Part shown: positions 38,050-48,474 of the stretch, piece by piece
How positions within the stretch are numbered: the first letter of the stretch is position 1
How the letters are laid out: each line of letters opens with the position of its first letter
Assembly: GCF_008000755.1 (NCBI RefSeq)
Contig: NZ_CP041690.1
Location: 1,737,260-1,801,259 of the forward strand
DNA length: 64,000 bases
Direction of reading: 5' to 3'
Source of the DNA: Youhaiella tibetensis
Lineage (GTDB): Bacteria; Pseudomonadota; Alphaproteobacteria; Rhizobiales; Devosiaceae
Made by a program: the position numbers and the translations under genes
Notes under the pieces: model-generated
What the model was told of the DNA's origin: nothing
The model's input: only the letters and a program-made list of their open reading frames with translations
The model's database searches: none

Positions 38050-39441
38050 CTACTCGCCGCCTGAGGCTCCCACGCCCTCCTGGGCGAGATGTCGGCCGGC
38101 ATCGCGCGGCAGCCTGAGGAACATGATCACCGACACCGCGCACACCGCCGCCACGATGGCGAAGGCGATGCGGAAATCCGCCACCACCAGTTCGCCGCCG
38201 CGCATCAGATGGCTGGCCTCGAGAATGCCGCCGCCGAGCGCGACGCCGAGGGCGAAAGTCAACTGGCCCCAGACCTGCGCAATGACATTGGCGCCCCCGA
38301 CATCCTTGTCGTCGATATCGGCGAAGGTGAAGGCATTGCTGCCGGTCCAGAAGGTGGACTGGGCGAAGCCCGAGATGATGAGTATGCCGATGATGATCGC
38401 GCCGGGCGTGGTGGCGTCGTAGAAGGCGAAGGCGGCGATGCCGAGCGTGGTGACGAAGGTGGCCAGCGCCAGCGTATTGCGGAAGCCGAACCTTTCGAAG
38501 AGCCAGGTCGCCACGAACTTGGCGGCGAGGGCGCCGATGGCGCTCGAGAAGGTGACCATCCCCGATTCGAACGCCGTCATGCCGAAGACCAGTTGCAGCA
38601 TGAGCGGGAAGAGGAAGGGCGTGGCGCCAAGCCCCAGCCGGAAGAAGGTGCCGGCCACGACGGCGGTGCGGAAGTAGGGGAAGCGCAGGAGGCGCAGGTC
38701 GAGCAGGGGATGCTCGACCCGCAGCGCATGGGCGACATAGAACCCGCCCAGCACGACGCCCAGCACCATGGCGATGAAGCCGTAATAGGTCGGCAGCGCC
38801 GGCAGGCTCACCACCGAGACGCCGAAGACGAAGAAGGCGAAGGCGGAGCCGGCGAGGAAAAAGCCCGGAAAATCGATGGCTCGTGGCGCGTTGCGCTTGG
38901 TGTCGGGCAGGAAGGCGCCGACGAGCCAGATGCCCAGGATCCCGATCGGCACGTTGATGAGGAAGATCCAGTGCCAGGAAAGATAGGTGGTGAGGAACCC
39001 GCCGAACGGCGGGCCGACGATGGGGCCGATGAGCCCCGGAATCGTGAGCCAGGCCATGGCGTTGACCAGTTCGTTGCGCGGGGTGGCCCGCACGAGGACG
39101 AGACGCGCCACCGGCGTCATCATCGCGCCGCCCATGCCTTGCAGGAACCGTGCGGCGACGAAGGCGGTGAGGGAGTTGGAGTGCGCGCAGGCGACCGAGC
39201 CGAGGACGAAGACCGCCATGGCGCCGCGGAAGACGTTACGTGCGCCGAAGCGGTCTGCCATCCAGCTGGAGACGGGGATAAAGATGGCGAGGGCGACGAG
39301 GTAGGAGGTGAGCGCCAGCTTGAGGGCGATGGGTTCGGTCCCGATATCCCTTGCGATATCGGCCAGTGACGTCGCGATCACCGTCGAATCCATGTTCTCC
39401 ATGAACAAGGCGACGGCGAGGATAAGTGGCGTCAGGCGCAT
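38050..39441 (-). CDS. MFS drug-efflux transporter, DHA2-like (copy 1)
   Basis: A 463-residue protein with about 14 membrane spans, starting MRLTPLILAVALFMENMDSTVIATSL. Motif D1/A type elements L-F-M-E-N-M-D-S-T-V-I-A and D-R-F-G-A-R-N-V-F-R and motif C-like G-P-x-x-G-G-F are visible, as in the DHA2 (EmrB/MdtD) drug:H+ antiporters. It lies 43 bp downstream of a close paralog in the same orientation and its stop abuts that of rlmE. Substrate unknown. Confidence 0.9.
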   Translation of the reverse strand: MRLTPLILAVALFMENMDSTVIATSLADIARDIGTEPIALKLALTSYLVALAIFIPVSSWMADRFGARNVFRGAMAVFVLGSVACAHSNSLTAFVAARFLQGMGGAMMTPVARLVLVRATPRNELVNAMAWLTIPGLIGPIVGPPFGGFLTTYLSWHWIFLINVPIGILGIWLVGAFLPDTKRNAPRAIDFPGFFLAGSAFAFFVFGVSVVSLPALPTYYGFIAMVLGVVLGGFYVAHALRVEHPLLDLRLLRFPYFRTAVVAGTFFRLGLGATPFLFPLMLQLVFGMTAFESGMVTFSSAIGALAAKFVATWLFERFGFRNTLALATFVTTLGIAAFAFYDATTPGAIIIGILIISGFAQSTFWTGSNAFTFADIDDKDVGGANVIAQVWGQLTFALGVALGGGILEASHLMRGGELVVADFRIAFAIVAAVCAVSVIMFLRLPRDAGRHLAQEGVGASGGE

Positions 39442-39484
39442 GGCAAATCGGTAAAATTTGAAAACAAAAACGGGTAGTGCGCGA

Positions 39485-40900
39485 TCACTCTTTGCTTTCC
39501 GCGAAGGCGTTTCCGCCCGGTGCGCGGTGTCCCGAAACCTGGTGGCCGGCATCGGGCGCCAGGCGCAGGAACGACAGCGCCGCGCAGGCCGAGAAGATGC
39601 CGACGACCCAGAACGCGACGTGGAAGTCGTTGAGGTTGAGCGGCCCGGCATGGGTGCGCGAGGAGATTTCGAGCAGCGCGCCGGCAAGGGCGACGCCGGT
39701 GGCGATCGAAAGCTGCTGCATGACCGCGTTGATGGCGGTGGCCTGGCTCATGTCGGCTTCATCCACATCGGCAAAGCTGAGGGCGTTGACGCCAGTGAAG
39801 GTGATGGAGCGCAGCAGACCCGTAAGCAGCAGGACGCCCATGATGAGCGCAATCGGCATGCCCGGCGAGAAGAAGCCGTTGACGAAGATGAAGAACCCGC
39901 CCACGCCCGCGCCGAAGCTGAGCACGGTGCGGAACCCGAAACGCGCATAGGTGCGCTCGGCCAGGAACTTGGAGGTGATGGCGCCAATGGCGCTCACGAA
40001 GGTGACAAGGCCGGATTCGGCCGGGTTAAGCCCGAAGGCGAGCTGGAGCATCAGCGGCAGCAGGAAGGGGATGGCGCCCACCCCGACGCGGAAGATGTTG
40101 CCACCGAGCGCGGCGGCACGGAAGAGGGGGTAGCGGAACATCCTGGGATCGAGCAGCGGATACTCGGTGCGCCGGGCATGGAGCAGGTAGAGCAGGCCCG
40201 CCGTGACGCCGACGGCGATGGTGAGATAGCCGTAGACGATGGGCAGGGCCGGCAGGCTGACCACCGAGAGGCCGAAGACCAGGCCCGAGAAGGCGATGCT
40301 GGTGAGGACGAACCCGACGAAATCGATGGGTCGGGGCGTGCGCACGTCGAGCACCGGCAGGTAGCGCGAGGCGAAGACGATGCCGGCCAGCCCGATCGGC
40401 ACGTTGATCCAGAAGATCCAGTGCCAGGAAAGGTAGGTGGTGAGGAAACCGCCGAGCGGCGGGCCGACGAGCGGGCCGATAAGGGCAGGGATGGTGAGCC
40501 AGGCCATTGCCGAAACGAGCTCGTTGCGCGGCGTCGAGCGCACGAGGAGCAGGCGGCCCACCGGGGTCATCATCGAAGCGCCAGCCCCCTGGAAGAAGCG
40601 CGAGATGACGAAGGTCGGCAGCGAATTGGAGAAGGCGCAGGCCACAGAACCCATCACGAAGACCAGGATCGCCAGCCGGAAGATGTTGCGGGCGCCGAAC
40701 CGGTCCGACATCCACCCGCTGATGGGGATGAAGATGGCGAGCGAGACCAGGTACGAGGTCAGCGCCAGCTTCAGCGCCACGGGCTCGGTGCCGATATCGG
40801 CGGCGATGGCGGGCAGGGACGTGGAAATGACCGTGGAATCGAGCTGTTCCATGAACAGCGCGACCGCAAGGATCAGGGGCGTTATCCGCAAGGAAGGCAT
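39485..40900 (-). CDS. MFS drug-efflux transporter, DHA2-like (copy 2)
   Basis: A 471-residue paralog of the downstream gene, alike along its whole length: L-F-M-E-Q-L-D-S-T-V-I-S, T-E-P-V-A-L-K-L-A-L-T-S-Y-L-V and L-S-W-H-W-I-F-W-I-N-V-P-I-G. The start chosen is the ATG giving MPSLRITPL. Together with copy 1 this is a tandem duplication with diverged substrate-facing segments. It probably exports small toxic compounds by proton antiport. Confidence 0.9.
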   Translation of the reverse strand: MPSLRITPLILAVALFMEQLDSTVISTSLPAIAADIGTEPVALKLALTSYLVSLAIFIPISGWMSDRFGARNIFRLAILVFVMGSVACAFSNSLPTFVISRFFQGAGASMMTPVGRLLLVRSTPRNELVSAMAWLTIPALIGPLVGPPLGGFLTTYLSWHWIFWINVPIGLAGIVFASRYLPVLDVRTPRPIDFVGFVLTSIAFSGLVFGLSVVSLPALPIVYGYLTIAVGVTAGLLYLLHARRTEYPLLDPRMFRYPLFRAAALGGNIFRVGVGAIPFLLPLMLQLAFGLNPAESGLVTFVSAIGAITSKFLAERTYARFGFRTVLSFGAGVGGFFIFVNGFFSPGMPIALIMGVLLLTGLLRSITFTGVNALSFADVDEADMSQATAINAVMQQLSIATGVALAGALLEISSRTHAGPLNLNDFHVAFWVVGIFSACAALSFLRLAPDAGHQVSGHRAPGGNAFAESKE

Positions 40901-41110
40901 GGCAAGGACCGGAACTAGCGGCCAGGGGAGCGCGGCCGCGCGGCAGGTATGGTTGTCGATAGTCCTGAGTCCGGCCACTTGGCAACTCAAACCGTCCGCA
41001 CCCCTGCAAAAGTCGGATGGCGCCGGGCGAAGGCGTGGTTAACGAAAGGCAACCCGTGCCGCCTCAGTGCGTTCTCTCTCCCAGGACGAAACCACCCGAG
41101 GAGAGAGCGA

Positions 41111-41488
41111 TTGGCTATCAAGCAACTGGTTCTCGCCACTCTTTTCTGCGTGCCTGCGTTGACGGCCTTCGCGCAGGAGCCGAACCCCGAGGGGACGTGG
41201 CGCGACGAATACGGGACGATCTTCCAGATATCGCTGTGCGGCGACGGCACGGGGCTGTGCGCCAAGCTCATCGACGTGCAGGGCAAGTCGCGGACGGAAG
41301 AGAACCTGGCCTATGTCAACCAGCAGGTGCTGCAGGCAGACCAGACCGCCGAGGCGGAGTGGAAGGGCACGGTGATCTACAACGGCAGCGAAGCGGGAGC
41401 GACCATCAACCAGAACGGTCCCGATACGCTCAGCATCACCGGCTGCCGGATGATCCTTTGCCAGACCCTGGTCTTCAACCGCATGTGA
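41111..41488 (+). CDS. DUF2147-like small exported protein
   Basis: A 125-residue protein beginning at TTG (41111) with GGAGAGAG just upstream; no ATG fits. The signal peptide is I-K-Q-L-V-L-A-T-L-F-C-V-P-A-L-T-A-F-A, cleaved near residue 21. The mature part starts with P-E-G-T-W-R-D-E-Y-G and has G-T-G-L-C-A-K-L-I-D-V and G-C-R-M-I-L-C-Q-T-L, similar to DUF2147 periplasmic proteins. Function unknown. Confidence 0.7.
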   Translation: MAIKQLVLATLFCVPALTAFAQEPNPEGTWRDEYGTIFQISLCGDGTGLCAKLIDVQGKSRTEENLAYVNQQVLQADQTAEAEWKGTVIYNGSEAGATINQNGPDTLSITGCRMILCQTLVFNRM

Positions 41489-41643
41489 CGACCGGGCCGG
41501 ATCGGGTTCCACGGGCTGTCGCAGCCCGCCGGCGCTGCGACAATGCCGCCCCCTTTGCAAACCGTCATGCCGGTGATATTGACCCTCGCCAACCTGAATG
41601 CGGGTGAGTCCCTCGACTCCCCCTTCGATTCCATCATTTCTGA

Positions 41644-43173
<1,530 letters not shown>

Positions 43174-43179
43174 CCGGCG

Positions 43180-43626
43180 ATGAGCGCCAACGCCCTCTGG
43201 CTGCTTGCGGCACTCTGGGTGCAGGGCGCTCTGGCATTGGCGCTGGTCTGGATACTGGGCCGGCGCCGGCTGCCGCTGATCGGGCAGGGGACGATCGCGA
43301 TAGACGAAATCGCGGTCTCCAAGCATCCCTGGCCGCTCAGGGCGCAACTGGCATCGAACGCGCTGGACAACCAGTTCCAGTTGCCCGTGCTGCTCTACGT
43401 GGCCGGCTTTGCCGCGCTCCATCTCGGCCCGACCCTGCTCGAGGTGGCGCTGGCGTGGGTGTTCGTCGCCAGCCGACTGGTGCATGCCGCCATCCACGTG
43501 ACCAGCAACCATGTGGTGCGGCGGTTTTCGGCCTATATGATCGGCTACATCGCCATCATCGCCCTCTGGATCGACCTGGCCGTGCGGCTGGTCGCCCTGG
43601 CCCTTGCGGGCGGGGTTCACTCGTAA
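43180..43626 (+). CDS. MAPEG-family membrane protein
   Basis: A 148-residue protein with four hydrophobic segments, fitting the MAPEG fold (membrane-associated proteins in eicosanoid and glutathione metabolism). N-A-L-D-N-Q-F-Q-L-P-V-L-L-Y and R-L-V-H-A-A-I-H matches the bacterial members. Catalytic activity is not established. It lies between guaB and an RsmB-family gene with very short gaps, so it is co-transcribed with guaB. Confidence 0.85.
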   Translation: MSANALWLLAALWVQGALALALVWILGRRRLPLIGQGTIAIDEIAVSKHPWPLRAQLASNALDNQFQLPVLLYVAGFAALHLGPTLLEVALAWVFVASRLVHAAIHVTSNHVVRRFSAYMIGYIAIIALWIDLAVRLVALALAGGVHS

Positions 43627-43638
43627 GGTTCTCTTTCA

Positions 43639-44922
43639 ATGCGTCTGCCCGGCCGACTGTCCGCCGCCATCGAAGTGCTCGCCGACATGGAGGCGCGCAA
43701 GCGTCCGGTTTCCGAGGCGCTCAAGGCCTGGGGCCTCAACAACCGCTTTGCGGGGTCGGGCGACCGGGCCGGTATCGGCAACATGGTCTATGACGTGCTG
43801 CGCCGCCGTGCGTCCCATGCCTGGGCGATGGGCTCGGACGATCCGCGCGCGCTGGTGCTCAGCGTAGCCGTGCGCGAATGGGGCGAGACGCCCGAAGGGC
43901 TCAACGCAGCCTTTGAGGGCGACAACTTCGCGCCCGCGCCCATCACCGCGGAAGAGGCGACGCGCCTGACCGCGCACGATCCGCTGGCCGGCGCGCCCGA
44001 TGCCGTAAAGGCCGATATTCCCGATTGGGCCGGCCCCTCGCTCGCCTATCTCGGCGACTGGGTGGCCGAGGGCCGCGCCATGACCGAGCGACCGCCGGTG
44101 GACCTGCGGGTCAATACGCTCAAGGCCACTTCCGACAAGGTCCGCAAGGCGCTCTCGCGCTTCACCCCCGCCGATACCTTCGCGGCCAACGGGCTTCGCA
44201 TGTTCGCGGGCGGCAAGGATGCGCGCACGCCAAACGTGCAGTCCGACGAAGGCTACATCAAGGGCTGGTTCGAGGTGCAGGACCTCGGCAGCCAAGCGGT
44301 CGCGACGCTGGCCGGCGCCCGTCCGGGCGAGCAGGTGCTGGACCTCTGCGCCGGCGGTGGCGGCAAGACGCTGGCGATGGCCGCCGACATGGGCAACAAG
44401 GGCCAGATCTTCGCCTATGACAGCGACCGCTCGCGGCTGGCCCCGATCTACGACCGGCTCAAGCGCAACGGCGTGCGCAACGTGCAGGTGCGCGCTCCCG
44501 AGCCGGGAGCGCTCGACGACCTCGCAGGCAAGATCGACCGTGTGCTGATCGACGCGCCGTGCACCGGCACGGGCACGTGGCGGCGGCGGCCGGACACCAA
44601 GTGGAAACTCTCCTCCGAGCAGATCGCGACGCGCCTGGGCGAGCAGGCGGCGCTGCTGGTCGAGGGCGCGACCTATGTGAAGGCAGGCGGGCACCTGGTC
44701 TACGTGACCTGCTCGCTGCTGGCCGACGAGAACCGGAATCAGATTGAGCGGTTTCTCGCAGAACATGCTGATTTCAAAGCGGTTTCCGGCGAAGGGCTTT
44801 GGAACGAAGCCTTTGGCGAGGCGGTTGGGACGCCGTATTTCGGACCCGAAGGCGGCGTGACGCTGACCCCGCACCGGACGGGAACGGATGGGTTTTATGT
44901 CTGCGTGATGCGGCGGGGGTAG
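43639..44922 (+). CDS. RsmB/NOP-family RNA cytosine-C5 methyltransferase
   Basis: A 427-residue protein with an N-terminal RNA-binding region and a C-terminal m5C methyltransferase. SAM motif L-D-L-C-A-G-G-G-G-K-T; motif IV D-A-P-C-T-G-T-G-T-W-R-R; and motif VI V-T-C-S-L-L with the nucleophilic Cys. It lies between guaB and guaA, the common order in Hyphomicrobiales. The RNA target (16S rRNA or tRNA) is not settled by sequence. Confidence 0.92.
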   Translation: MRLPGRLSAAIEVLADMEARKRPVSEALKAWGLNNRFAGSGDRAGIGNMVYDVLRRRASHAWAMGSDDPRALVLSVAVREWGETPEGLNAAFEGDNFAPAPITAEEATRLTAHDPLAGAPDAVKADIPDWAGPSLAYLGDWVAEGRAMTERPPVDLRVNTLKATSDKVRKALSRFTPADTFAANGLRMFAGGKDARTPNVQSDEGYIKGWFEVQDLGSQAVATLAGARPGEQVLDLCAGGGGKTLAMAADMGNKGQIFAYDSDRSRLAPIYDRLKRNGVRNVQVRAPEPGALDDLAGKIDRVLIDAPCTGTGTWRRRPDTKWKLSSEQIATRLGEQAALLVEGATYVKAGGHLVYVTCSLLADENRNQIERFLAEHADFKAVSGEGLWNEAFGEAVGTPYFGPEGGVTLTPHRTGTDGFYVCVMRRG

Positions 44923-44932
44923 GGCCGCGGCT

Positions 44933-45022
44933 CGCGGCCTCGCCTGACCGAAGATCCTGCGCCCCTGGCTCCCCCTCACCCGCCGCTGCGCGGCGACCTC
45001 TCCCCGACGGGGCGAGGTGGCG
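44933..45022. repeat. Palindromic REP-like intergenic element
   Basis: A hairpin GGCCGCG-GCT-CGCGGCC at 44933-44949 is followed by a CCCCCTCACCCGCC...CCTCTCCCC-GAC-GGGGCGAGG unit at about 44970-45018. It contains two further inverted repeats, GCCGC-TGC-GCGGC and CCCC-GAC-GGGG. This style of C-rich palindrome is widespread between genes in Hyphomicrobiales. I saw no second copy in this window. Confidence 0.45.
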
Positions 45023-45085
45023 GAGTTGCCGGCACGATGATGCCACACTAACGTTCTCCAACCACGGAAGCCGCCTCGGGAGCGC

Positions 45086-45526
45086 CTAGCTTTCCGTATC
45101 CAGCCAGATCGTCACCGGCCCATCGTTGGTCAGCGAGACCTTCATGTCCGCGCCGAACACGCCGTTGGCCACTTCCATTCCCTCGGCGCGCAGCGTGGCG
45201 GAGAAGCGCTCATAGAGCCTGCGGCCGTCATCGGGCGCGGCGGCGGTCGAGAAGCCGGGGCGATTGCCCTTGGTGTCGGCCGCCAGCGTGAACTGGCTGA
45301 TGACGAGCGCCGCGCCGCCGATCTCGAGGAGCGAGCGGTTCATGCGGCCGGCGTCATCGGGGAAGATACGCAGCTTGGCGACCTTGCGCGCCAGCCAGTC
45401 CGCCTTCTCGTCGCTATCACCCTGCATGGCGCACACCAGCACCAGCAGACCGCGTGCAATCGCGCCGACTGTCTCGCCGTCGACGGCGACGGCCGCGGAG
45501 GAAACGCGCTGGATGAGGGCTCGCAT
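45086..45526 (-). CDS. dtd: D-aminoacyl-tRNA deacylase
   Basis: A 146-residue enzyme, the usual Dtd length. S-S-A-A-V-A near residue 9 lies in the conserved N terminus; S-Q-F-T-L carries the Ser-Gln-x-x-Thr motif, and N-x-G-P-V-T near the C terminus (N-D-G-P-V-T) is the cis-Gly-Pro chirality filter. It removes D-amino acids from tRNA in the cytoplasm. Convergent with the RsmB gene and divergent from tspO. Confidence 0.95.
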   Translation of the reverse strand: MRALIQRVSSAAVAVDGETVGAIARGLLVLVCAMQGDSDEKADWLARKVAKLRIFPDDAGRMNRSLLEIGGAALVISQFTLAADTKGNRPGFSTAAAPDDGRRLYERFSATLRAEGMEVANGVFGADMKVSLTNDGPVTIWLDTES

Positions 45527-45648
45527 GGAGGTCTCCGATTGGTCTGTCGCGGGGATAGCCGCCGCCCGCCGTCGATGCAACCGGGTGAACCGAAACGTTC
45601 CGCGCTTCGTTAGGAGAAGAAGCAATATCCAAACGAAGGCAGCAGACG

Positions 45649-46131
45649 ATGAACAGCCTCGCAATCGACTATCGCAGCCCCAGGTCCCTGGTGATCCTCG
45701 CCATTTTCCTGGTCGTCGTCATCGGCATGGGCGCGCTGATCGGCATCAACACCGCCCCGGGCGAGTGGTACGCCTCGCTCAACAAGCCGCCGTTCAACCC
45801 GCCCAACTGGGTATTCGGCCCGGTATGGTTCACGCTCTACGTGCTCATCGCCATCGCCGGCTGGCGCACCTTCATGCGCGACAGCGGCGGCACCGAGATG
45901 AAGGCGTGGTTTGGCCAGATGCTCCTCAACTGGGCGTGGTCGCCGGTGTGGTTCACGCTGCACCTGCTCTGGCCGGCCTTCGCCGTGATCGTCGTGATGT
46001 GGCTGCTGATCGTGGCGTTCATTGCCGGCTCGTGGCGCAAGGACCGGGTCTCGGCGTGGCTGTTCGTGCCGTACCTCGCCTGGGTCAGCTTCGCGTCCCT
46101 GTTGAATCTATCTGTCGCCATCCTCAACTAA
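45649..46131 (+). CDS. tspO: TspO/MBR-family membrane protein
   Basis: A 160-residue five-span protein. [21 protein letters not shown] is the TspO signature and [10 protein letters not shown] the second conserved block. The family binds tetrapyrroles and is a stress regulator in photosynthetic and other alphaproteobacteria. No tetrapyrrole genes lie nearby. Confidence 0.94.
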   Translation: MNSLAIDYRSPRSLVILAIFLVVVIGMGALIGINTAPGEWYASLNKPPFNPPNWVFGPVWFTLYVLIAIAGWRTFMRDSGGTEMKAWFGQMLLNWAWSPVWFTLHLLWPAFAVIVVMWLLIVAFIAGSWRKDRVSAWLFVPYLAWVSFASLLNLSVAILN

Positions 46132-46139
46132 GTTATTGA

Positions 46140-46769
46140 TCAAGCGTGCAATTCCTTGGCGATGGGCGGGCCGATGACGTAACGGTCGAAGCGCACCTCG
46201 AGCCCTTCGCCGACCGGCGAGCAGCACATGCGTCCGATCTCGACCGATGGGGGCATCGCGAGGTAGGCCAGGCGCACGAGGCGCCACTCGCCGCCAACCA
46301 GCAACTGCACCCGCAACGCTTCGGCGTGGCGGGTGAGACGCAGGGTCACCGGTTGCGAGGAGGCTCCGTCGAGCCGAAGCACCGACCAGTCCGACTGGTC
46401 GTCGCGCGTCACTACCACCGAGAAATGCATGTAGCCGTCGGTGAACTCGACCCCGGCCTTGAGCCAGTTCCGCTCGTCAACGCGCAGCATCAGCCCGGCC
46501 TGGTCGTAGAGTTCGGCATAGTCAGCCGAGACCTGCAGCTCGGCGCTGAAATCGCCCTCGACCGGCTCGGCATAGAAATGGCCGTTGTCGTGGAGGAAGC
46601 CGTAGAAGGTGTTGTTCCAGAAGTCGGTTTCCCGGGCGGTGGTGACAGCGAGCACGCCGCCTTCCTCGCCCCAGATGGGTGGGTCGTTGTGCCAGACTGG
46701 CATGGGCGGCATCTCCACTTGAATCGGATCGGCAGCATCGAGGCGTAACCGGCGGGAACGACTCGTCAT
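46140..46769 (-). CDS. DUF1349 (concanavalin-like fold) protein
   Basis: A 209-residue protein from MTSRSRRLRLD; a shorter start near M-P-P-M-P-V is possible since typical members begin close to the W-x-x-x-P-P block. The core has T-D-F-W-N-N-T-F-Y, D-Q-A-G-L-M-L-R, W-L-K-A-G-V-E-F and S-V-V-V-T, all DUF1349 features of a beta-sandwich. Probably carbohydrate- or ligand-binding; function unknown. Convergent with tspO and divergent from guaA. Confidence 0.8.
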   Translation of the reverse strand: MTSRSRRLRLDAADPIQVEMPPMPVWHNDPPIWGEEGGVLAVTTARETDFWNNTFYGFLHDNGHFYAEPVEGDFSAELQVSADYAELYDQAGLMLRVDERNWLKAGVEFTDGYMHFSVVVTRDDQSDWSVLRLDGASSQPVTLRLTRHAEALRVQLLVGGEWRLVRLAYLAMPPSVEIGRMCCSPVGEGLEVRFDRYVIGPPIAKELHA

Positions 46770-46859
46770 TTCGGCGGCCTGGCCTGTCGCGACGGTGACG
46801 CAGGGCTCCCCTGCGTGCGCCCGCTTGCGTATTTCCCAGACTCCCGCTAATGGCTCGCC

Positions 46860-48434
46860 ATGCAAACATCGGCGACCGCTTCTCCCCCGCAAAACAGCAT
46901 TCTCATTGTTGATTTCGGATCGCAAGTCACACAGTTGATCGCGCGGCGTATCCGCGAGGCCGGCGTGTATTGCGAGGTTCATCCGTTCAACACGGCTGAG
47001 AAGGCCCTCCACGCGCTCAACCCCAAGGGCATCGTGCTCTCGGGGAGCCCGGCTTCGACGCTGGACGACAACGCGCCCACCATCCACCCCGACCTGATCG
47101 CCGCCAACGTGCCGATCCTGGGCATCTGCTACGGCCAGCAGGCGCTCTGCATGGCGCTGGGCGGCAAGGTCGAGCGCGGGCACGACGCCGAATACGGTCG
47201 CTCCGAGGTCAAGGTCGAGAAGGCCTCTGCTCTTTACGATGGCGTCTGGGACGTGGGCACCGAGCACACCGTCTGGATGAGCCACGGCGACCGCGTCACG
47301 GCGATCCCGCCGGGCTTTGAAGTGGTCGGCACCTCCAATGGCGCCCCCTTCGCCATGATCGCCGACGAGAAGCGCCGCATCTGGGCCGTGCAGTTCCACC
47401 CCGAAGTGGTGCACACGCCCGATGGGGCCAAGCTCTACGCCAATTTCGTCCACGAAATCTGCGGCATTGCCGGCGACTGGACCATGCACGCCTACCGCCA
47501 GCGCGCCATCGACAAGATCCGCGCCCAGGTGGGCAAGGGCAGGGTGCTTTGCGCCCTTTCGGGCGGCGTCGACTCCTCGGTTGCCGCGGTACTCATCCAC
47601 GAGGCGATCGGCGACCAGCTTACCTGCGTCTTCGTCGACCACGGCCTGATGCGCATGAACGAGGCCGACGAAGTCGTCACCATGTTCCGCGACCAGTACA
47701 ATATTCCGCTGGTCCACGTGGATGCCTCCGGCAAGTTCCTGGGGGAACTGGAGGGGCAGACGGATCCCGAGACCAAGCGCAAGATCATCGGCAAGCTCTT
47801 CATCGAAGTCTTCGAGGAAGAAGCCAAGAAGATCGGCGGCGCCGAGTTCCTGGCGCAGGGCACGCTCTACCCCGACGTGATCGAAAGCGTCTCGTTCTCG
47901 GGCGGCCCGTCCGTCACCATCAAGAGCCACCACAATGTGGGCGGCCTGCCCGAGCGCATGAACATGCAGCTCGTCGAACCGCTGCGCGAACTCTTCAAGG
48001 ACGAAGTGCGCGCGCTCGGTCGCGAACTGGGCCTGCCGGACCGCTTCATCGGCCGCCACCCGTTCCCCGGTCCGGGCCTCGCCATCCGCTGCCCGGGCGG
48101 CATTACGGCAGAAAAGCTCGACATCCTGCGCAAGGCGGACGCGATCTATCTGGACGAAATCCGCAAGTCCGGCCAGTACGACAAGATCTGGCAGGCCTTC
48201 GCCGTGCTGCTGCCGGTGCAGACCGTCGGCGTGATGGGCGATGGCCGCACCTACGAATTCGTCTGCGCCCTGCGCGCGGTGACCTCGGTGGACGGCATGA
48301 CGGCCGACTTCTACCAGTTCGACATGAACTTCCTCGGCAAGACGGCAACGCGCATCATCAACGAAGTGCGCGGCATCAACCGGGTCGTCTACGACGTCAC
48401 CAGCAAGCCACCCGGCACGATCGAGTGGGAGTGA
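46860..48434 (+). CDS. guaA: GMP synthase (glutamine-hydrolysing)
   Basis: A 524-residue enzyme making GMP from XMP, ATP and glutamine. The N-terminal class-I glutaminase has nucleophile Cys90 in G-I-C-Y-G-Q-Q and the His-Glu pair in F-H-P-E. The ATP-pyrophosphatase domain has the P-loop S-G-G-V-D-S-S. The C-terminal dimerisation domain is complete, ending P-P-G-T-I-E-W-E. A strong terminator follows 4 bp later. Confidence 0.97.
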   Translation: MQTSATASPPQNSILIVDFGSQVTQLIARRIREAGVYCEVHPFNTAEKALHALNPKGIVLSGSPASTLDDNAPTIHPDLIAANVPILGICYGQQALCMALGGKVERGHDAEYGRSEVKVEKASALYDGVWDVGTEHTVWMSHGDRVTAIPPGFEVVGTSNGAPFAMIADEKRRIWAVQFHPEVVHTPDGAKLYANFVHEICGIAGDWTMHAYRQRAIDKIRAQVGKGRVLCALSGGVDSSVAAVLIHEAIGDQLTCVFVDHGLMRMNEADEVVTMFRDQYNIPLVHVDASGKFLGELEGQTDPETKRKIIGKLFIEVFEEEAKKIGGAEFLAQGTLYPDVIESVSFSGGPSVTIKSHHNVGGLPERMNMQLVEPLRELFKDEVRALGRELGLPDRFIGRHPFPGPGLAIRCPGGITAEKLDILRKADAIYLDEIRKSGQYDKIWQAFAVLLPVQTVGVMGDGRTYEFVCALRAVTSVDGMTADFYQFDMNFLGKTATRIINEVRGINRVVYDVTSKPPGTIEWE

Positions 48435-48437
48435 TCC

Positions 48438-48467
48438 AAAGGCCGGCATCGCCGGCCTTTTTCTTTT
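48438..48467 (+). terminator. Rho-independent terminator of guaA
   Basis: AAAGGCCGGC-ATC-GCCGGCCTTT forms a 10-bp stem with a 3-nt loop and runs into TTTTTCTTTT. It starts four bases after the guaA stop. Confidence 0.93.
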
Positions 48468-48474
48468 CCGGCGC

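Noticed and set aside
39458-40918. Long plus-strand frame opposite the second MFS pump
   Set aside because: Highly charged Gln/Glu/Arg/Gly-rich product typical of antisense frames; the minus strand encodes a clear membrane transporter.
46140-48449. Very long open frame antisense to guaA (over 700 codons)
   Set aside because: It is an antisense shadow of GC-rich codons in guaA; only its last ~210 codons (DUF1349) look like a protein.
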